The notes: generated by a model not told the origin, from the letters alone. 64,000 nucleotides of DNA from Oryzomicrobium sp. (GCF_021287045.1 NZ_JAJTBG010000006.1:1-64000); one strand, 5' to 3'. Counted from the first letter of the stretch, positions 18,004 through 26,975 are shown. A program made the numbers and translations.

Positions 18004-19079
18004 CAGTGGGGGAAAGGCCACAGCCGCAGTTTCTCCTTGGCGATCTGCCACAGACGGGCCAGCCCGTGCGGCTCGACGATCAGGAAGAACATGATGAGCG
18101 CGCCGAAGATCATCGTCTGGATGTGGGAGATGGACGCCCCATCCACCGGCAGGCTCAGGGTTTCGGACAGGGCCGGCAGCAGCACGTCGAGCAGCACCGG
18201 CAGCAGCAGGATGAAGGCTGCGCCGACGAAGCTGCCGAGGATGCTGCCCACCCCGCCGATGATGATCATGAACAGGATCTTGAACGACAGCTCCAGGGAG
18301 AAGCCGTCCGGCTCCACCGAGCCCAGGTAGCAGAAGGCGTATAGGGCACCGGCCACGCCGCAGTAGAAGGAACTGACGGCGAAGGCGGTGAGCTTGGTGC
18401 GCATGATGCGAAAACCGATCACCTCGGCGGCCACGTCCATGTCGCGCACCGCCATCCAGGAGCGGCCGACGTTGCCGCGCACCAGGTTCTTGGCGGCCAG
18501 GGCCAGTACCACGACGATGCCCAGCACCAGCAGGTACTTGTCCTGGGGCGAGTTGAATTCGTGGCCGAAGATGATGATCTTCTGCGCCGAGATCACACCG
18601 GAGGAGGAGTTGTTGGACAACCAGGGGAACTTGGTCAGGCACCAGACGATGAAGAACTGGGCCGCCAGGGTCGCCACCGCCAGGTAGAAGCCCTTGATGC
18701 GCAGGGACGGCAGGCCGAACAGGATGCCCACCCCGGCGGCGACGACGCCGCCGAGCAGGAAGGACACCAGGATCGGAATGCCCTCGATGCGCAGCTGGAA
18801 GTTGTAGGCGGCGTAGGCGCCCACCGCCATGAAGGCGGCGGAGCCCAGGGACAGCTGGCCGGCGTAGCCGGTCAGGATGTTCAGCCCCAGGGCCGCCAGG
18901 GCGAAGATCAGGAAGGGGATGAGGATGGCCGAGAACCAGTATTCGCTGGCGAACATCGGCACCCCGAGGAAGGCCACGGCCAGCAGCACGACCATGCCGA
19001 TGCGGTCCTGGCGGATGGGCAGAATCTGCTGGTCGGCCCCGTAGCTCGTCTTGAACTGACCGGCTTCACGATAAAACAT
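18003..19079 (-). CDS. livM: Liv-type ABC transporter permease LivM
   Basis: 358 residues and very hydrophobic, with about 8-10 membrane helices. Family landmarks include ALGLNILTGYAGQLSLGSAAFMAVGAY and the cytoplasmic coupling loop RGNVGRSWMAVRDMDVAAEVIGF, followed by KLTAFAVSSFYCGVAGALYA. LivM pairs with LivH to form the translocation pore. It lies 30 bp downstream of livH and upstream of the binding-protein gene. Confidence 0.93.
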   Translation of the reverse strand: MFYREAGQFKTSYGADQQILPIRQDRIGMVVLLAVAFLGVPMFASEYWFSAILIPFLIFALAALGLNILTGYAGQLSLGSAAFMAVGAYAAYNFQLRIEGIPILVSFLLGGVVAAGVGILFGLPSLRIKGFYLAVATLAAQFFIVWCLTKFPWLSNNSSSGVISAQKIIIFGHEFNSPQDKYLLVLGIVVVLALAAKNLVRGNVGRSWMAVRDMDVAAEVIGFRIMRTKLTAFAVSSFYCGVAGALYAFCYLGSVEPDGFSLELSFKILFMIIIGGVGSILGSFVGAAFILLLPVLLDVLLPALSETLSLPVDGASISHIQTMIFGALIMFFLIVEPHGLARLWQIAKEKLRLWPFPH

Positions 19080-19109
19080 GGGTTGTCTCCGTCTTGTTCT
19101 GGGGGTCGA

Positions 19110-20024
19110 TCACACGCGGTCGATGTGCTTCTCGCCGAACAGGCCCTCGGGCCGCACCAGCAGGAAGAGCAGGGCCAGCACGTAGGGGAACCAGCCTTCG
19201 ATGCCGCCGAAGTTGCCGCCGAACATGGCCTGCATCACCGGAGGGATGTACACCTCGGCGAGCTTCTCGCTGGCGCCGATGATCAGGCCGCCGACGATGG
19301 CGCCGGGCACCGAGGTGAAGCCCCCCAGGATCAGCACCGGCAGGGCCTTCAGGGCAGTGAAGGTGAGGGCGAACTGGACACCGTTGCGGGCACCCCAGAG
19401 CATCCCCGCCACCAGGGCGACGAAACCGGCCACGCCCCAGACGATGGCCCAGATGCGTTCCAGCGGGATGCCGATGGACAGGGCGGCCTGGTGGTCGTCG
19501 GCCACGGCGCGCAGGGCGCGGCCGACCCGGGTGTATTGGAAGAACAGGGCCAGGCCGGTGACCAGCAGGCCGGCGATCAGCGCCGCCACCAGGTCGAAGC
19601 GGGAGACCACGATGCCCAGGCTGTCGAGCACGCTCTCGATCGGCTCGTCCACGATGCCGATGTCCAGGCCGCGCACCGAGTGCCCCCACACCAGGGGCGC
19701 GAAGCCCTCGACGAAAAAGGTCAGGCCGATGGTGGCCATGAACAGGGAGATGGGCGTCTGGTTGACCATCTTGCGCAGCACGAACTTCTCGGTGGCCATG
19801 CCGAACAGCAGCATGATGAAGAAGGCCAGGATCAGGGCCAGCCACAGGGGGGCGCCCTTCTCCATGCAGCCGACCACCGACAGGGCGGCGAAGTACACCA
19901 TCGCCCCCTGGGCGAAGTTGAACACGCCGGATGCCTTGTAGATCAGCACGAAGCCCAGGGCCACCAGGGAGTACATCACCCCGGAGAGCAGGCCGCCGAT
20001 GAGGATTTCAAAAAAGAACTGCAT
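19110..20024 (-). CDS. livH: Liv-type ABC transporter permease LivH
   Basis: 304 residues with about 8 membrane helices. The N-terminus IGGLLSGVMYSLVALGFVLIYKASGVFNFAQGAMVY is the LivH signature. The coupling loop is TRVGRALRAVADDHQAALSIGI, and the C-terminus ends LLVRPEGLFGEKHIDRV. It is the second permease of the importer, 24 bp after livG and 30 bp before livM, so tightly co-transcribed. Confidence 0.94.
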   Translation of the reverse strand: MQFFFEILIGGLLSGVMYSLVALGFVLIYKASGVFNFAQGAMVYFAALSVVGCMEKGAPLWLALILAFFIMLLFGMATEKFVLRKMVNQTPISLFMATIGLTFFVEGFAPLVWGHSVRGLDIGIVDEPIESVLDSLGIVVSRFDLVAALIAGLLVTGLALFFQYTRVGRALRAVADDHQAALSIGIPLERIWAIVWGVAGFVALVAGMLWGARNGVQFALTFTALKALPVLILGGFTSVPGAIVGGLIIGASEKLAEVYIPPVMQAMFGGNFGGIEGWFPYVLALLFLLVRPEGLFGEKHIDRV

Positions 20025-20048
20025 GGTGTCCGTCCTCTTTCCTATGTC

Positions 20049-20831
20049 TCAGTGCTGGGTGCCCAGGTAGGCGGCGATCACCTCGGGATTGTTCTTCACC
20101 TCGTCGGGCACGCCGTCGCCGATCTTCTTGCCGTAGTCGAGGACCACCACCCGATCGGAGATGTCCATCACCACGCCCATGTCGTGCTCGATCAGGACGA
20201 TGGTGGTGCCGAACTGGTCGTTCACGTCGAGGATGAAACGGCACATGTCCTGTTTCTCTTCCACGTTCATGCCGGCCATGGGCTCGTCGAGGAGCAGCAG
20301 GTTGGGCTCGGCGGCCAATGCCCGGCCCAGTTCGACCCGCTTTTGCAGGCCGTAGGGCAGGCGGCCCACCGGGGTCTTGCGGATGTGCTGGATTTCGAGG
20401 AAGTCGATCACCTCTTCCACCTTCTTGCGGTGCTCCAGCTCCTCGTTGCGCGCCCGGCCCCAGAAGAAGGCCTGCTCCACAAGGGTGGCCTTCATCTTCA
20501 GGTTGCGCCCGGTCATCAGGTTGTCGAGCACGCTCATGCCCTTGAACAGGGCGATGTTCTGGAAGGTGCGGGCGAAGCCCTGGCCGGCGGCCTCGTAGGG
20601 TTCCATCTTGCGACGCTCCTCGCCCCGGTAAATGATCTTGCCCTCCTGGGGGTGGTACACGCCGTTGATGACGTTGAGCATGGAGCTCTTGCCCGCGCCG
20701 TTGGGGCCGATGATCGAGCGGATTTCGTGCTCGCGGATGTTGAAGCTGATGTCGGTCAGCGCCTTCACGCCGCCGAAGCGTAGCGAGATGTTCTGCAGGT
20801 CAACAATGACCTCGCCGATTTGTCGAGCCAC
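20049..20831 (-). CDS. livG: Liv-type ABC transporter ATP-binding protein LivG
   Basis: 260 residues with a GTG start preceded by GGAGGAG. One ABC domain: Walker A GPNGAGKSS (about 42-50), signature segment LPYGLQKRVELGRAL, Walker B LLLLDEPMAGM and the switch His in LIEHDMG. It also has the Liv-type insert RTFQNIALFKGMSVLDNLMTG. It is the partner ATPase of LivF. It follows the CoA ligase gene by 105 bp, showing that ligase and transporter belong to one operon. Confidence 0.93.
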   Translation of the reverse strand: MARQIGEVIVDLQNISLRFGGVKALTDISFNIREHEIRSIIGPNGAGKSSMLNVINGVYHPQEGKIIYRGEERRKMEPYEAAGQGFARTFQNIALFKGMSVLDNLMTGRNLKMKATLVEQAFFWGRARNEELEHRKKVEEVIDFLEIQHIRKTPVGRLPYGLQKRVELGRALAAEPNLLLLDEPMAGMNVEEKQDMCRFILDVNDQFGTTIVLIEHDMGVVMDISDRVVVLDYGKKIGDGVPDEVKNNPEVIAAYLGTQH

Positions 20832-20936
20832 TGTGGTGTCTCCTCCGTGGCGGCGGTGGCGGCCGTCCCCTTTGGGCCGGCCGGTCCGCCGTGATGAACT
20901 CGGATGTGCGGATCGGGAAAGGATCGGAAGGGGCGC

Positions 20937-22904
20937 TCAGGCGGCCTGGCGCTGCGGCACCGCGAACACCTTGGCGTCGCCGATGCGCAGGTCGGCGGCC
21001 ACCATGCCGGTGCGCCCGTCCTCGAACTTGACCTGGGTTTCGATGTACTGGCTGGCGCGGCCGGCGTAGAAGGCCTCCACCAGCACCCCGTACTTTTCGG
21101 CGATGAAGCCGCGGCGCACCTTGCGGGTGCGGGTCAGCTCGTCGTCGTCCGGGTCCAGCTCCTTGTGCAGCACGAGGAAGCGGGCCACCTGGGAATCGGC
21201 CAGCATCGGGTCGTGGATCAACTCCGCGTTCACCTTCTCGATGCACTCCTGGATCAGGGTGTACACCTCGGGCTTGGCCGCCAGGTCGGTGTAGCCGGCG
21301 TAGGCGATGCCGCGCTTCTCGGCCCAGTTGCCCACCGCCTCCATGTCGATGTTGATGAAGGCGCACACCTGGCCCCGGTTGTGGCCGAAGCACACCGCTT
21401 CCTTGATGTAGGGGAAGAACTTGAGCTTGTTCTCGATGTAGTTGGGGGCGAACATCGCGCCGTTGGCCAGCTTGCCCACGTCCTTGGCCCGGTCGATGAT
21501 CTTCAGGTGGCCGTCCTCGTCGAAGAAGCCGGCGTCGCCGGTGAGGAAGTAGCCGTCGGCGTCGATCGACTCGGCGGTGGAATCGGGCCGCTTGTAGTAC
21601 TCCTTGAGCAACATCGGCCCCTTGACCAGGATCTCGCCCTTGTCGGAGATCTTCACCTCGACGAAAGGCCCGGGCTTGCCCACCGAATCGAGCTTGATCT
21701 CGCCGCTGGGCTGGAGGCAGACGTAGGCGCAGGTTTCGGTCTGGCCGTAGAACTGCTTGAGGTTGATGCCGATGGAGCGGTAGAAGCGGAACAGGTCGGG
21801 GCCGATCGCCGCGCCAGCGGTGTAGCCGACCCGGATGCGGCTCAGGCCGAGCACGTTCTTGAGCGGGCCGTAGACCAGCACGTTGCCCAAGGCGTAGAGC
21901 AGGCGGTCGCCGCCGCCCACCGGCTTGCCGTCCAGGATGTCGGCGCCGCAGCGCTTGGCCACGTCCATGAAGAAATGGAACATGCGGCGCTTGATCGCTC
22001 CGGCGTCCTCCATGCGGATCATCACCTGGGTGAGCAGGTTCTCGAAGATGCGCGGCGGGGCGAAGTAGTAGGTGGGCCCGATCTCGCGCAGGTCGGACAT
22101 GACCGTGTCGGACGATTCGGGACAGTTGATGGTGAAGCCCGCCACCAGCGCCTGGGCATAGGAGAACAGGTGGTCGCCGACCCAGGCCATGGGCAGGTAG
22201 GAGAGCACTTCCTCGTCGGCGGTCAGCGCGTCGAACTGGCAGGCGCCCTTGGCGGCGCTGATGAAGGCGTGGTGGGTCTGGCAGACGCCCTTGGGCTTGC
22301 CGGTGGTGCCCGAGGTGTACAGCATCACCGCCGTGTCGTCGCTCCGCCCCTTGTCGATCTCGGCGGCGACCACCCCGGCGTGGGCGGCGTTGTACTCGCG
22401 GCCCAGGTCCATCGCCGCTTCGACGAAGTGCAGGTAGGGCTGGTCATAGTGGCGCATGCCCCGGGGGTCGTCATAGACGATGTGGGCCAGGGCCGGCAGG
22501 CTGTCGCGGATTTCCAGCAGCTTGTCCACCTGCTCCTGGTTCTCGGCGAAGGCGAAGGTCACGCCCGCGTCCAGCAGGGCGAACTGCATCTCGGTGGCCA
22601 CCGCGTCCTGATAAAGGGGCACGGGCACCGCGCCCAGGCACTGCACGGCCAGCATGGCCTGGTACAGGCGCGGCCGGTTGTCGCCGATGATGGCGACGTT
22701 GTCGCCGCGTTGCAGGCCCAGCTTGGCCAGGCCGCCGGCCAGGGCCACCACCTGTTCCCGGGCATCCTCCCAGGTCCAGGTCTGCCAGATGCCCAGGTCC
22801 TTTTCCCGCATGGCGGGCTGGTTGCCCCGGACCCGGGCATGGTGCATCAACAGTCGGGGAAAGGTGTCGAGCCCTTCCACTGCCTTGCTCGCCTTGTCAG
22901 GCAT
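20937..22904 (-). CDS. AMP-dependent acyl-CoA synthetase (long-chain/aryl acid type)
   Basis: 655 residues from the ATG at 22904, chosen because GGAGGAG sits 6 bp upstream; an upstream in-frame start adds 19 unconvincing residues. Member of the ANL superfamily: P-loop VMLYTSGTTGKPKGV, substrate region FYGQTETCAYVCLQ, and YFLTGDAGFFDEDGHLKIIDR near the C-terminal hinge. The reaction is acid + ATP + CoA to acyl-CoA + AMP + PPi. It is larger than benzoate-CoA ligases and has the FACS-like layout. As first gene of the liv/paaK-like cluster it probably activates the acid imported by that transporter; which acid (fatty, phenylalkanoic, terpenoid) is open. Confidence 0.85.
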   Translation of the reverse strand: MPDKASKAVEGLDTFPRLLMHHARVRGNQPAMREKDLGIWQTWTWEDAREQVVALAGGLAKLGLQRGDNVAIIGDNRPRLYQAMLAVQCLGAVPVPLYQDAVATEMQFALLDAGVTFAFAENQEQVDKLLEIRDSLPALAHIVYDDPRGMRHYDQPYLHFVEAAMDLGREYNAAHAGVVAAEIDKGRSDDTAVMLYTSGTTGKPKGVCQTHHAFISAAKGACQFDALTADEEVLSYLPMAWVGDHLFSYAQALVAGFTINCPESSDTVMSDLREIGPTYYFAPPRIFENLLTQVMIRMEDAGAIKRRMFHFFMDVAKRCGADILDGKPVGGGDRLLYALGNVLVYGPLKNVLGLSRIRVGYTAGAAIGPDLFRFYRSIGINLKQFYGQTETCAYVCLQPSGEIKLDSVGKPGPFVEVKISDKGEILVKGPMLLKEYYKRPDSTAESIDADGYFLTGDAGFFDEDGHLKIIDRAKDVGKLANGAMFAPNYIENKLKFFPYIKEAVCFGHNRGQVCAFINIDMEAVGNWAEKRGIAYAGYTDLAAKPEVYTLIQECIEKVNAELIHDPMLADSQVARFLVLHKELDPDDDELTRTRKVRRGFIAEKYGVLVEAFYAGRASQYIETQVKFEDGRTGMVAADLRIGDAKVFAVPQRQAA

Positions 22905-23163
22905 GGTCGTCTCCTCCGTTGCCACCTCACCGCGCCAGACCTCGCCGGGCGGTTGGAACAATTCGGGGGCGGGTGGGGCGGCTTGTCTGCCGCGCCGGCC
23001 GTTTTCGGTCTCACCCGCCGGTGTCGTTGCTGCCGGAAGCCTGTATCCGTGCCGGTCCTGCCTTGGGCCATGTTAGGCGCGGGGCCTGACACGGCACTTA
23101 CGGCATAGTAAAACCATTTACCGAAACAGCTTCTGGGAACGCAGTCTAGTGACAAGTGGCGCC

Positions 23164-23205
23164 TATAATTGTCGTCTGGCTGACATTTGCGAAAAAAAAT
23201 GCAAA
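23164..23205 (+). promoter_or_regulatory. Promoter -10 box and start-overlapping inverted repeat of the Crp/Fnr gene
   Basis: A perfect TATAAT lies at 23164-23169, about 30 bp upstream of the ATG at 23199. I see no good -35 at 16-18 bp spacing, so activation or weak expression is likely. TTTGC (23186-23190) and GCAAA (23201-23205) form an inverted repeat across the start codon, and GTAAA/TTTAC (23108-23121) forms another upstream. Either could be an operator for the divergent pair. This is inference. Confidence 0.45.
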
Positions 23206-23873
23206 CGCTCAAAGAAGCAATCCGAGGTGCCGTCTGGGCGAGGGAACTGGACGAGGAAGCCCTGGCCCGCGTCGAGGCGGGCACCGTCGAACGCAAGATT
23301 CCCGCCGGCGGTTTCGTCTGCCATCGCGGCGAACCCACCGAGCACTGGATCGGCGTGGTGGAGGGGCTGGCCAAGATGAGCAGCCACTGGATCACCGGCA
23401 AGACCATGACCTTCACCGGCGTGCCCACCGGCGGCTGGTTCGGCGAGGGCTCCCTGCTCAAGCGCGAAATCCGCAAGTACGACGTGCTGGCCCTGCGCGA
23501 ATCCCGGGTGGCCTACATGGGGGCGGGCACCTTCTACTGGCTGCTCGACCACAGCATTCCCTTCAACCGCTTTCTGCTCACCCAGCTCAACGAGCGCCTC
23601 GGCCAGTTCATCGGCATGGTGGAGTACGAGCGCATGCTCGACACCGATGCGCGCATCGCTCGCTGCATCGCCGCCCTGTTCAACCCGGTCCTGTACCCGG
23701 GCACCGGCGCCGAGCTGGGGATTTCCCAGGAAGAAATCGGCTACCTGGCCGGCGTCTCGCGCCAGCGGGTGAACCAGGGGCTGAAGGTCCTGGAGGACGC
23801 GGGCCTGCTCTCCCTCAACTACGGCAAGGTCACCGTCCTCGACGTGGACGGCCTGCGCCGCTTTGGGCTCTGA
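23199..23873 (+). CDS. Crp/Fnr-family transcriptional regulator
   Basis: 224 residues from the ATG at 23199; a TTG at 23187 would add four. There is an N-terminal cyclic-nucleotide-binding fold (KIPAGGFVCHRGEPTEHWIGVVEG, GWFGEGSLL) and a C-terminal winged helix-turn-helix (LGISQEEIGYLAGVSRQRVNQGLKVLEDAGLL). The cAMP-contact Arg-Ser pair of true Crp is not obvious, and the four Fnr cysteines are absent, so it is neither Crp nor an iron-sulfur Fnr. It is divergent from the CoA ligase/liv operon with 294 bp between the starts, which makes it the leading candidate for that operon's regulator. Confidence 0.88.
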   Translation: MQTLKEAIRGAVWARELDEEALARVEAGTVERKIPAGGFVCHRGEPTEHWIGVVEGLAKMSSHWITGKTMTFTGVPTGGWFGEGSLLKREIRKYDVLALRESRVAYMGAGTFYWLLDHSIPFNRFLLTQLNERLGQFIGMVEYERMLDTDARIARCIAALFNPVLYPGTGAELGISQEEIGYLAGVSRQRVNQGLKVLEDAGLLSLNYGKVTVLDVDGLRRFGL

Positions 23874-23883
23874 AGCCCCCGGG

Positions 23884-25626
23884 TCAGCCGGCCGGGCCGG
23901 CCACCTGGACCCGGTTGCGGCCTTCCGCCTTGGCGGCATAGAGGGCCTCGTCGGCGGCCTGGAAGAGGCGCCGCCAGGCCCCTTCCCCGGGCGGGCATTC
24001 GGCCACGCCGAAACTGCAGGTGACCGGCACCGCCAGCCCCTCCTCCACCGCCACCGGGCGGGACTCCACTGCCTGGCGCAGCTTTTCGGCCTTGGCCCGC
24101 AGGGTGGGCAGCCCGGGGCTGGGCTGGGCGAGGAAGGCGAATTCCTCGCCGCCGTAGCGCACCAGGATGTCCGAATCCCGGGTCAGGGCCTGGATGCGCC
24201 GCGCCACCTCCTGCAACACCCGGTCCCCGGCCAGGTGGCCGTGGGTGTCGTTGATGCGCTTGAAGTAGTCGATGTCGAACAGGATCAGCCCGGCCGGCGG
24301 CCCTTCGGCCTCGGGCAGGGACAGGTCCTCGCCGAACTGCTCCAGAGCGCGGCGGTTGAAGAGGCCGGTCAAGGCGTCGGTCTCGGCCTGACGGCGCAGC
24401 CGCTCGCTCAGCACCTGCCGTTCCCGGTCCCGGGCCAGGGCCTCGCGCTGGCGCAGGCGCAGCACGGCGATAGCCTCGAACAGGGCCGACATTTCCCGCC
24501 CGGGCGCCGGCGGCGCCGGCACTTCCCGGGTATCGCCGGCGGCCAGGGCAATGATCTCCTCCCGGGCGCGCAGCAGCGGGCGGAACACCTGGCGGTCAGC
24601 ACCGAGCAGGATCACCAGCAGCACCGTCAGGCTGGCCAGGGCCACCAGCAGGGACAGCAGCATCTCGTTGCGCGCCGCGTCCCGGGCCTCCACGGCCCGG
24701 GCCATGGTGAGAACGATGACCCGGTCGCGCAGGGTTTCCAGGGGGCGGAAGTCGGGCACGATGCGCTCGGTGAACTGGCCGGCGCTGAGCGGATAGGGCC
24801 GCCCCGCCATGCTCGCCTGGAGCACCTCGTCCACCAGCCCCAGGGCCGTGCCCAGGCGACGCCGCACCTGATCCAGGAGGCGCACCGCGCCGGCGTCGTG
24901 AAGCAGCACGTCCACGTGCTGATCGAGGGTCGTGCCGATCTGCTCGACCCGGCCGCGCAGGCGGCTCACCGCATGGCGCTGCACGGGGTTGAGGGGCTGG
25001 GCGGTGATCAGGGCCGGCACCAGCTCGGAGCCGATGCGCCCGGCGTTCTCGCGCAGGTCGCCCATCAGGCGGGCGATGATCACCGAGCCGGCCATGCGGC
25101 TGTCGTTGTCGATGACCCGGGCGCCGGTGGCGTTGACCACGGGGGCCAGGGCATCCACCACGGCGAACATGCCGCCGATGGCCTGGCGGATTTGCTCGGC
25201 ACTGCGCTCGCGGCGCGACAGAGCGGCCACCCGGTCCACCTCGCGGCGGGCCTCCGTCAGCTGCTCGCGCAGCCGGGGCAGTGCCTCCAGGGCGGCGCGG
25301 CCGGCCTCGTCGCGGCCGTCGATGTTCTCGGCCAGATCCCGCGTCAGTTCGTTCAGGGCCAGGTCGGCGCTTTCCCGGTAAGTATGCAGGCGCGCCAGGT
25401 AGGCGCTGTCGGGATCGTTGCCGTCGCCCATGACGCTGTTGGACGGTCCCCGCTCGGCGGAGATCAGGTTGGCGACCCGCAGGGCGGCGTGGAACACCTG
25501 GAGGCGTTCGAGGCTGCGGGCGTTGCGGCGGTAATCCTGGAACGAGGGTGATACGACCTGGGCGGCCAGCGTCAGCGCCCCGAGCACGATCACCGCGGCT
25601 CCCAGGCGAAGCTTGCGGCTGAGCAT
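23884..25626 (-). CDS. Membrane-bound diguanylate cyclase with periplasmic four-helix-like sensor
   Basis: 580 residues from the ATG at 25626, where a clear N-terminal membrane helix starts (about 4-26). The longer upstream reading is Arg/Pro-rich and unlikely. A long helical periplasmic region contains ANLISAERGPSNSVMG, reminiscent of the ERG motif of nitrate/nitrite-sensing (NIT) domains; that link is tentative. A second helix (MLLSLLVALASLTVLLVILL) and a HAMP-like linker precede GGDEF. The active motif is GGEEF at 492-496 with an RDSD inhibitory site five residues before, so cyclase activity with product feedback is expected. It converges on the Crp/Fnr gene, with only 10 bp between them. 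Confidence 0.9.
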   Translation of the reverse strand: MLSRKLRLGAAVIVLGALTLAAQVVSPSFQDYRRNARSLERLQVFHAALRVANLISAERGPSNSVMGDGNDPDSAYLARLHTYRESADLALNELTRDLAENIDGRDEAGRAALEALPRLREQLTEARREVDRVAALSRRERSAEQIRQAIGGMFAVVDALAPVVNATGARVIDNDSRMAGSVIIARLMGDLRENAGRIGSELVPALITAQPLNPVQRHAVSRLRGRVEQIGTTLDQHVDVLLHDAGAVRLLDQVRRRLGTALGLVDEVLQASMAGRPYPLSAGQFTERIVPDFRPLETLRDRVIVLTMARAVEARDAARNEMLLSLLVALASLTVLLVILLGADRQVFRPLLRAREEIIALAAGDTREVPAPPAPGREMSALFEAIAVLRLRQREALARDRERQVLSERLRRQAETDALTGLFNRRALEQFGEDLSLPEAEGPPAGLILFDIDYFKRINDTHGHLAGDRVLQEVARRIQALTRDSDILVRYGGEEFAFLAQPSPGLPTLRAKAEKLRQAVESRPVAVEEGLAVPVTCSFGVAECPPGEGAWRRLFQAADEALYAAKAEGRNRVQVAGPAG

Positions 25627-25790
25627 TGCGAATCCGATTCCGGTATCCACCTCCCCGGGTGGTCTTGGCCCTGTGGGCTCTTCTTTGGCTAGGTGCATCT
25701 GTCTAATTTCGGGCGCCATTCTCCCTGAAAACCACTGCGCTCCCCTGACAAAAAAGAGCCCCCACACTCGCTCACTGCGCTTCACTCGCA

Positions 25791-25811
25791 GCCCCCCGAG
25801 GGGGCGTTTTT
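25791..25811 (+). terminator. Plus-oriented terminator-like hairpin
   Basis: GCCCCC, a short CGA loop and GGGGGC are followed by GTTTTT: a textbook rho-independent shape for plus-strand transcription. No plus-strand gene lies upstream except the distant Crp/Fnr gene, so it would end either antisense transcription through the cyclase leader or an unrecognised small RNA. Confidence 0.6.
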
Positions 25812-25832
25812 GTCTTGGGGCGGCCCAGCGAT

Positions 25833-25857
25833 AAAAAAAACGGCCCCAGGGGGGCCG
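25833..25857 (-). terminator. Rho-independent terminator of the dctP/itaconate operon
   Basis: On the minus strand CGGCCCC, a 3-nt CCT loop and GGGGCCG are followed by eight T residues (25840-25833). It lies 90 bp past the dctP stop and closes the operon. Confidence 0.9.
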
Positions 25858-25946
25858 GGCGCCAGCGAGGCGCGGAGGGGTAGGTCGTCGGCGCGGCGCG
25901 CCAGAAAACCCGGCCCGCCGCCGCCACACCGTTCTACCGGAGGAAA

Positions 25947-26975
25947 CTACTGTTTGAAGCCCAGGGCGGCAGATTCCTTATAGATCGCCTCGATGGTGTC
26001 CTTGCCGACGCGGCCGGCCATTTCCTTGTGCACCGGCAGCAGGGCCTGGCGCCAGGCTTCCCGCTCCTTGTCGGTCAGGGTGATCACCTTGACCCGGCCG
26101 GATGCCTGGATTTTGCGCAGGGCCTCGTCGTTCTCCTGCTGGGCGATGGCGTTGGTGTACTTGGTGGCGTCCTTCATCGCGCCTTCGAGGATGGTGCGGA
26201 TGTCGGGCGGCAGGCCGTCCCAGAACTTCTTGTTGGTGATCACCGCGTAACCGATGTAGCCGTGGTTGGACACGGTCATGTCCTTCTGCACCTCGTGGGT
26301 CTTCTGGGTCCAATAGTTGGACGGGGTGTTCTCGGTGCCGTCCACCACGCCGGTCTGCAAGGCCTGGTACACCTCGGAGAAGGCCATCACCTGGGGCAGG
26401 GCGCCCAGGGCGCGCATCTGGGCCTCGAGGATTTTCGAGGACTGGATGCGCATCTTCAGGCCCTTGAAGTCCTTCACTTCGCGCAGGGGCCGGTTGGCGC
26501 TCATTTCCTTGAAGCCGTTATCCCAGTAGGCCAAGCCGACGATGCCCTTGGGTTCGAGCTTCTTGAGCATGGCCTGGCCCACCGGGCCGTTGGTCACCCG
26601 GTCGAGCACCGCGGCGCTGGGGAAGATGAAGGGCAGGTCGAAGACCTCGAATTCCTTCACGCCCAAGGGGCCGAACTTGGACAGGGACGGGGCGAGCATC
26701 TGCACCGAGCCAAGTTGTAGGGCCTCGACCTCTTCCTTGTCCTTGTACAGCTGGCTGTTGGGGTACACCTCGACCTTGACCCGGCCGCCGGTACGCTCTT
26801 CGGCCAGTTGCTTGAAGCGCTCGGCGCCCTTGCCCTTGGGGGTGTCGGGCGCCACCACGTGGCTGAACTTGATGACGATCGGGTTAGCGGCGGTCTGAGC
26901 CAGGGCCACGGCGGGCAGCGCCGCGGCCAGGGCCAGGGTGACGGCGGTCTTGCGGATGGTGTTCAGTATCTTCAT
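25947..26975 (-). CDS. dctP: TRAP transporter substrate-binding protein DctP
   Basis: 342 residues with a signal peptide (MKILNTIRKTAVTLALAAAL, cleavage after ALA-Q). The mature protein has the DctP fold landmarks IVIKFSHVVAPDTPKGKGAERFKQL, the binding-site Arg region LKMRIQSSKILEAQMRALGA, and GTENTPSNYWTQKTHEVQK. DctP proteins capture C4-dicarboxylates or related acids for a DctQM membrane unit. GGAGGAG lies 5 bp before the ATG. It ends the itaconate-type operon, 99 bp after the lyase gene. No dctQ or dctM gene follows, since a terminator comes directly after, so it must use a membrane unit encoded elsewhere. Itaconate or a related acid is the probable ligand, by context only. Confidence 0.92.
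   Translation of the reverse strand: MKILNTIRKTAVTLALAAALPAVALAQTAANPIVIKFSHVVAPDTPKGKGAERFKQLAEERTGGRVKVEVYPNSQLYKDKEEVEALQLGSVQMLAPSLSKFGPLGVKEFEVFDLPFIFPSAAVLDRVTNGPVGQAMLKKLEPKGIVGLAYWDNGFKEMSANRPLREVKDFKGLKMRIQSSKILEAQMRALGALPQVMAFSEVYQALQTGVVDGTENTPSNYWTQKTHEVQKDMTVSNHGYIGYAVITNKKFWDGLPPDIRTILEGAMKDATKYTNAIAQQENDEALRKIQASGRVKVITLTDKEREAWRQALLPVHKEMAGRVGKDTIEAIYKESAALGFKQ

Larger units (their letters stand above)
25627..25946. other. Intergenic region with two opposed hairpin terminators
   Basis: 320 bp between dctP (upstream on the minus strand) and the diguanylate cyclase. It must hold the cyclase promoter. It contains a minus-strand terminator, a plus-strand terminator-like hairpin and a repetitive CACTCGCTCACTGCG-type stretch of a kind I recognise in other betaproteobacterial intergenic regions. 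No plausible gene is present. Confidence 0.55.

Noticed and set aside
23199-23873. Reading the Crp/Fnr protein as an oxygen-sensing Fnr
   Set aside because: The cysteines needed for the Fnr iron-sulfur cluster are absent; only one Cys near the N-terminus and one further on are visible.
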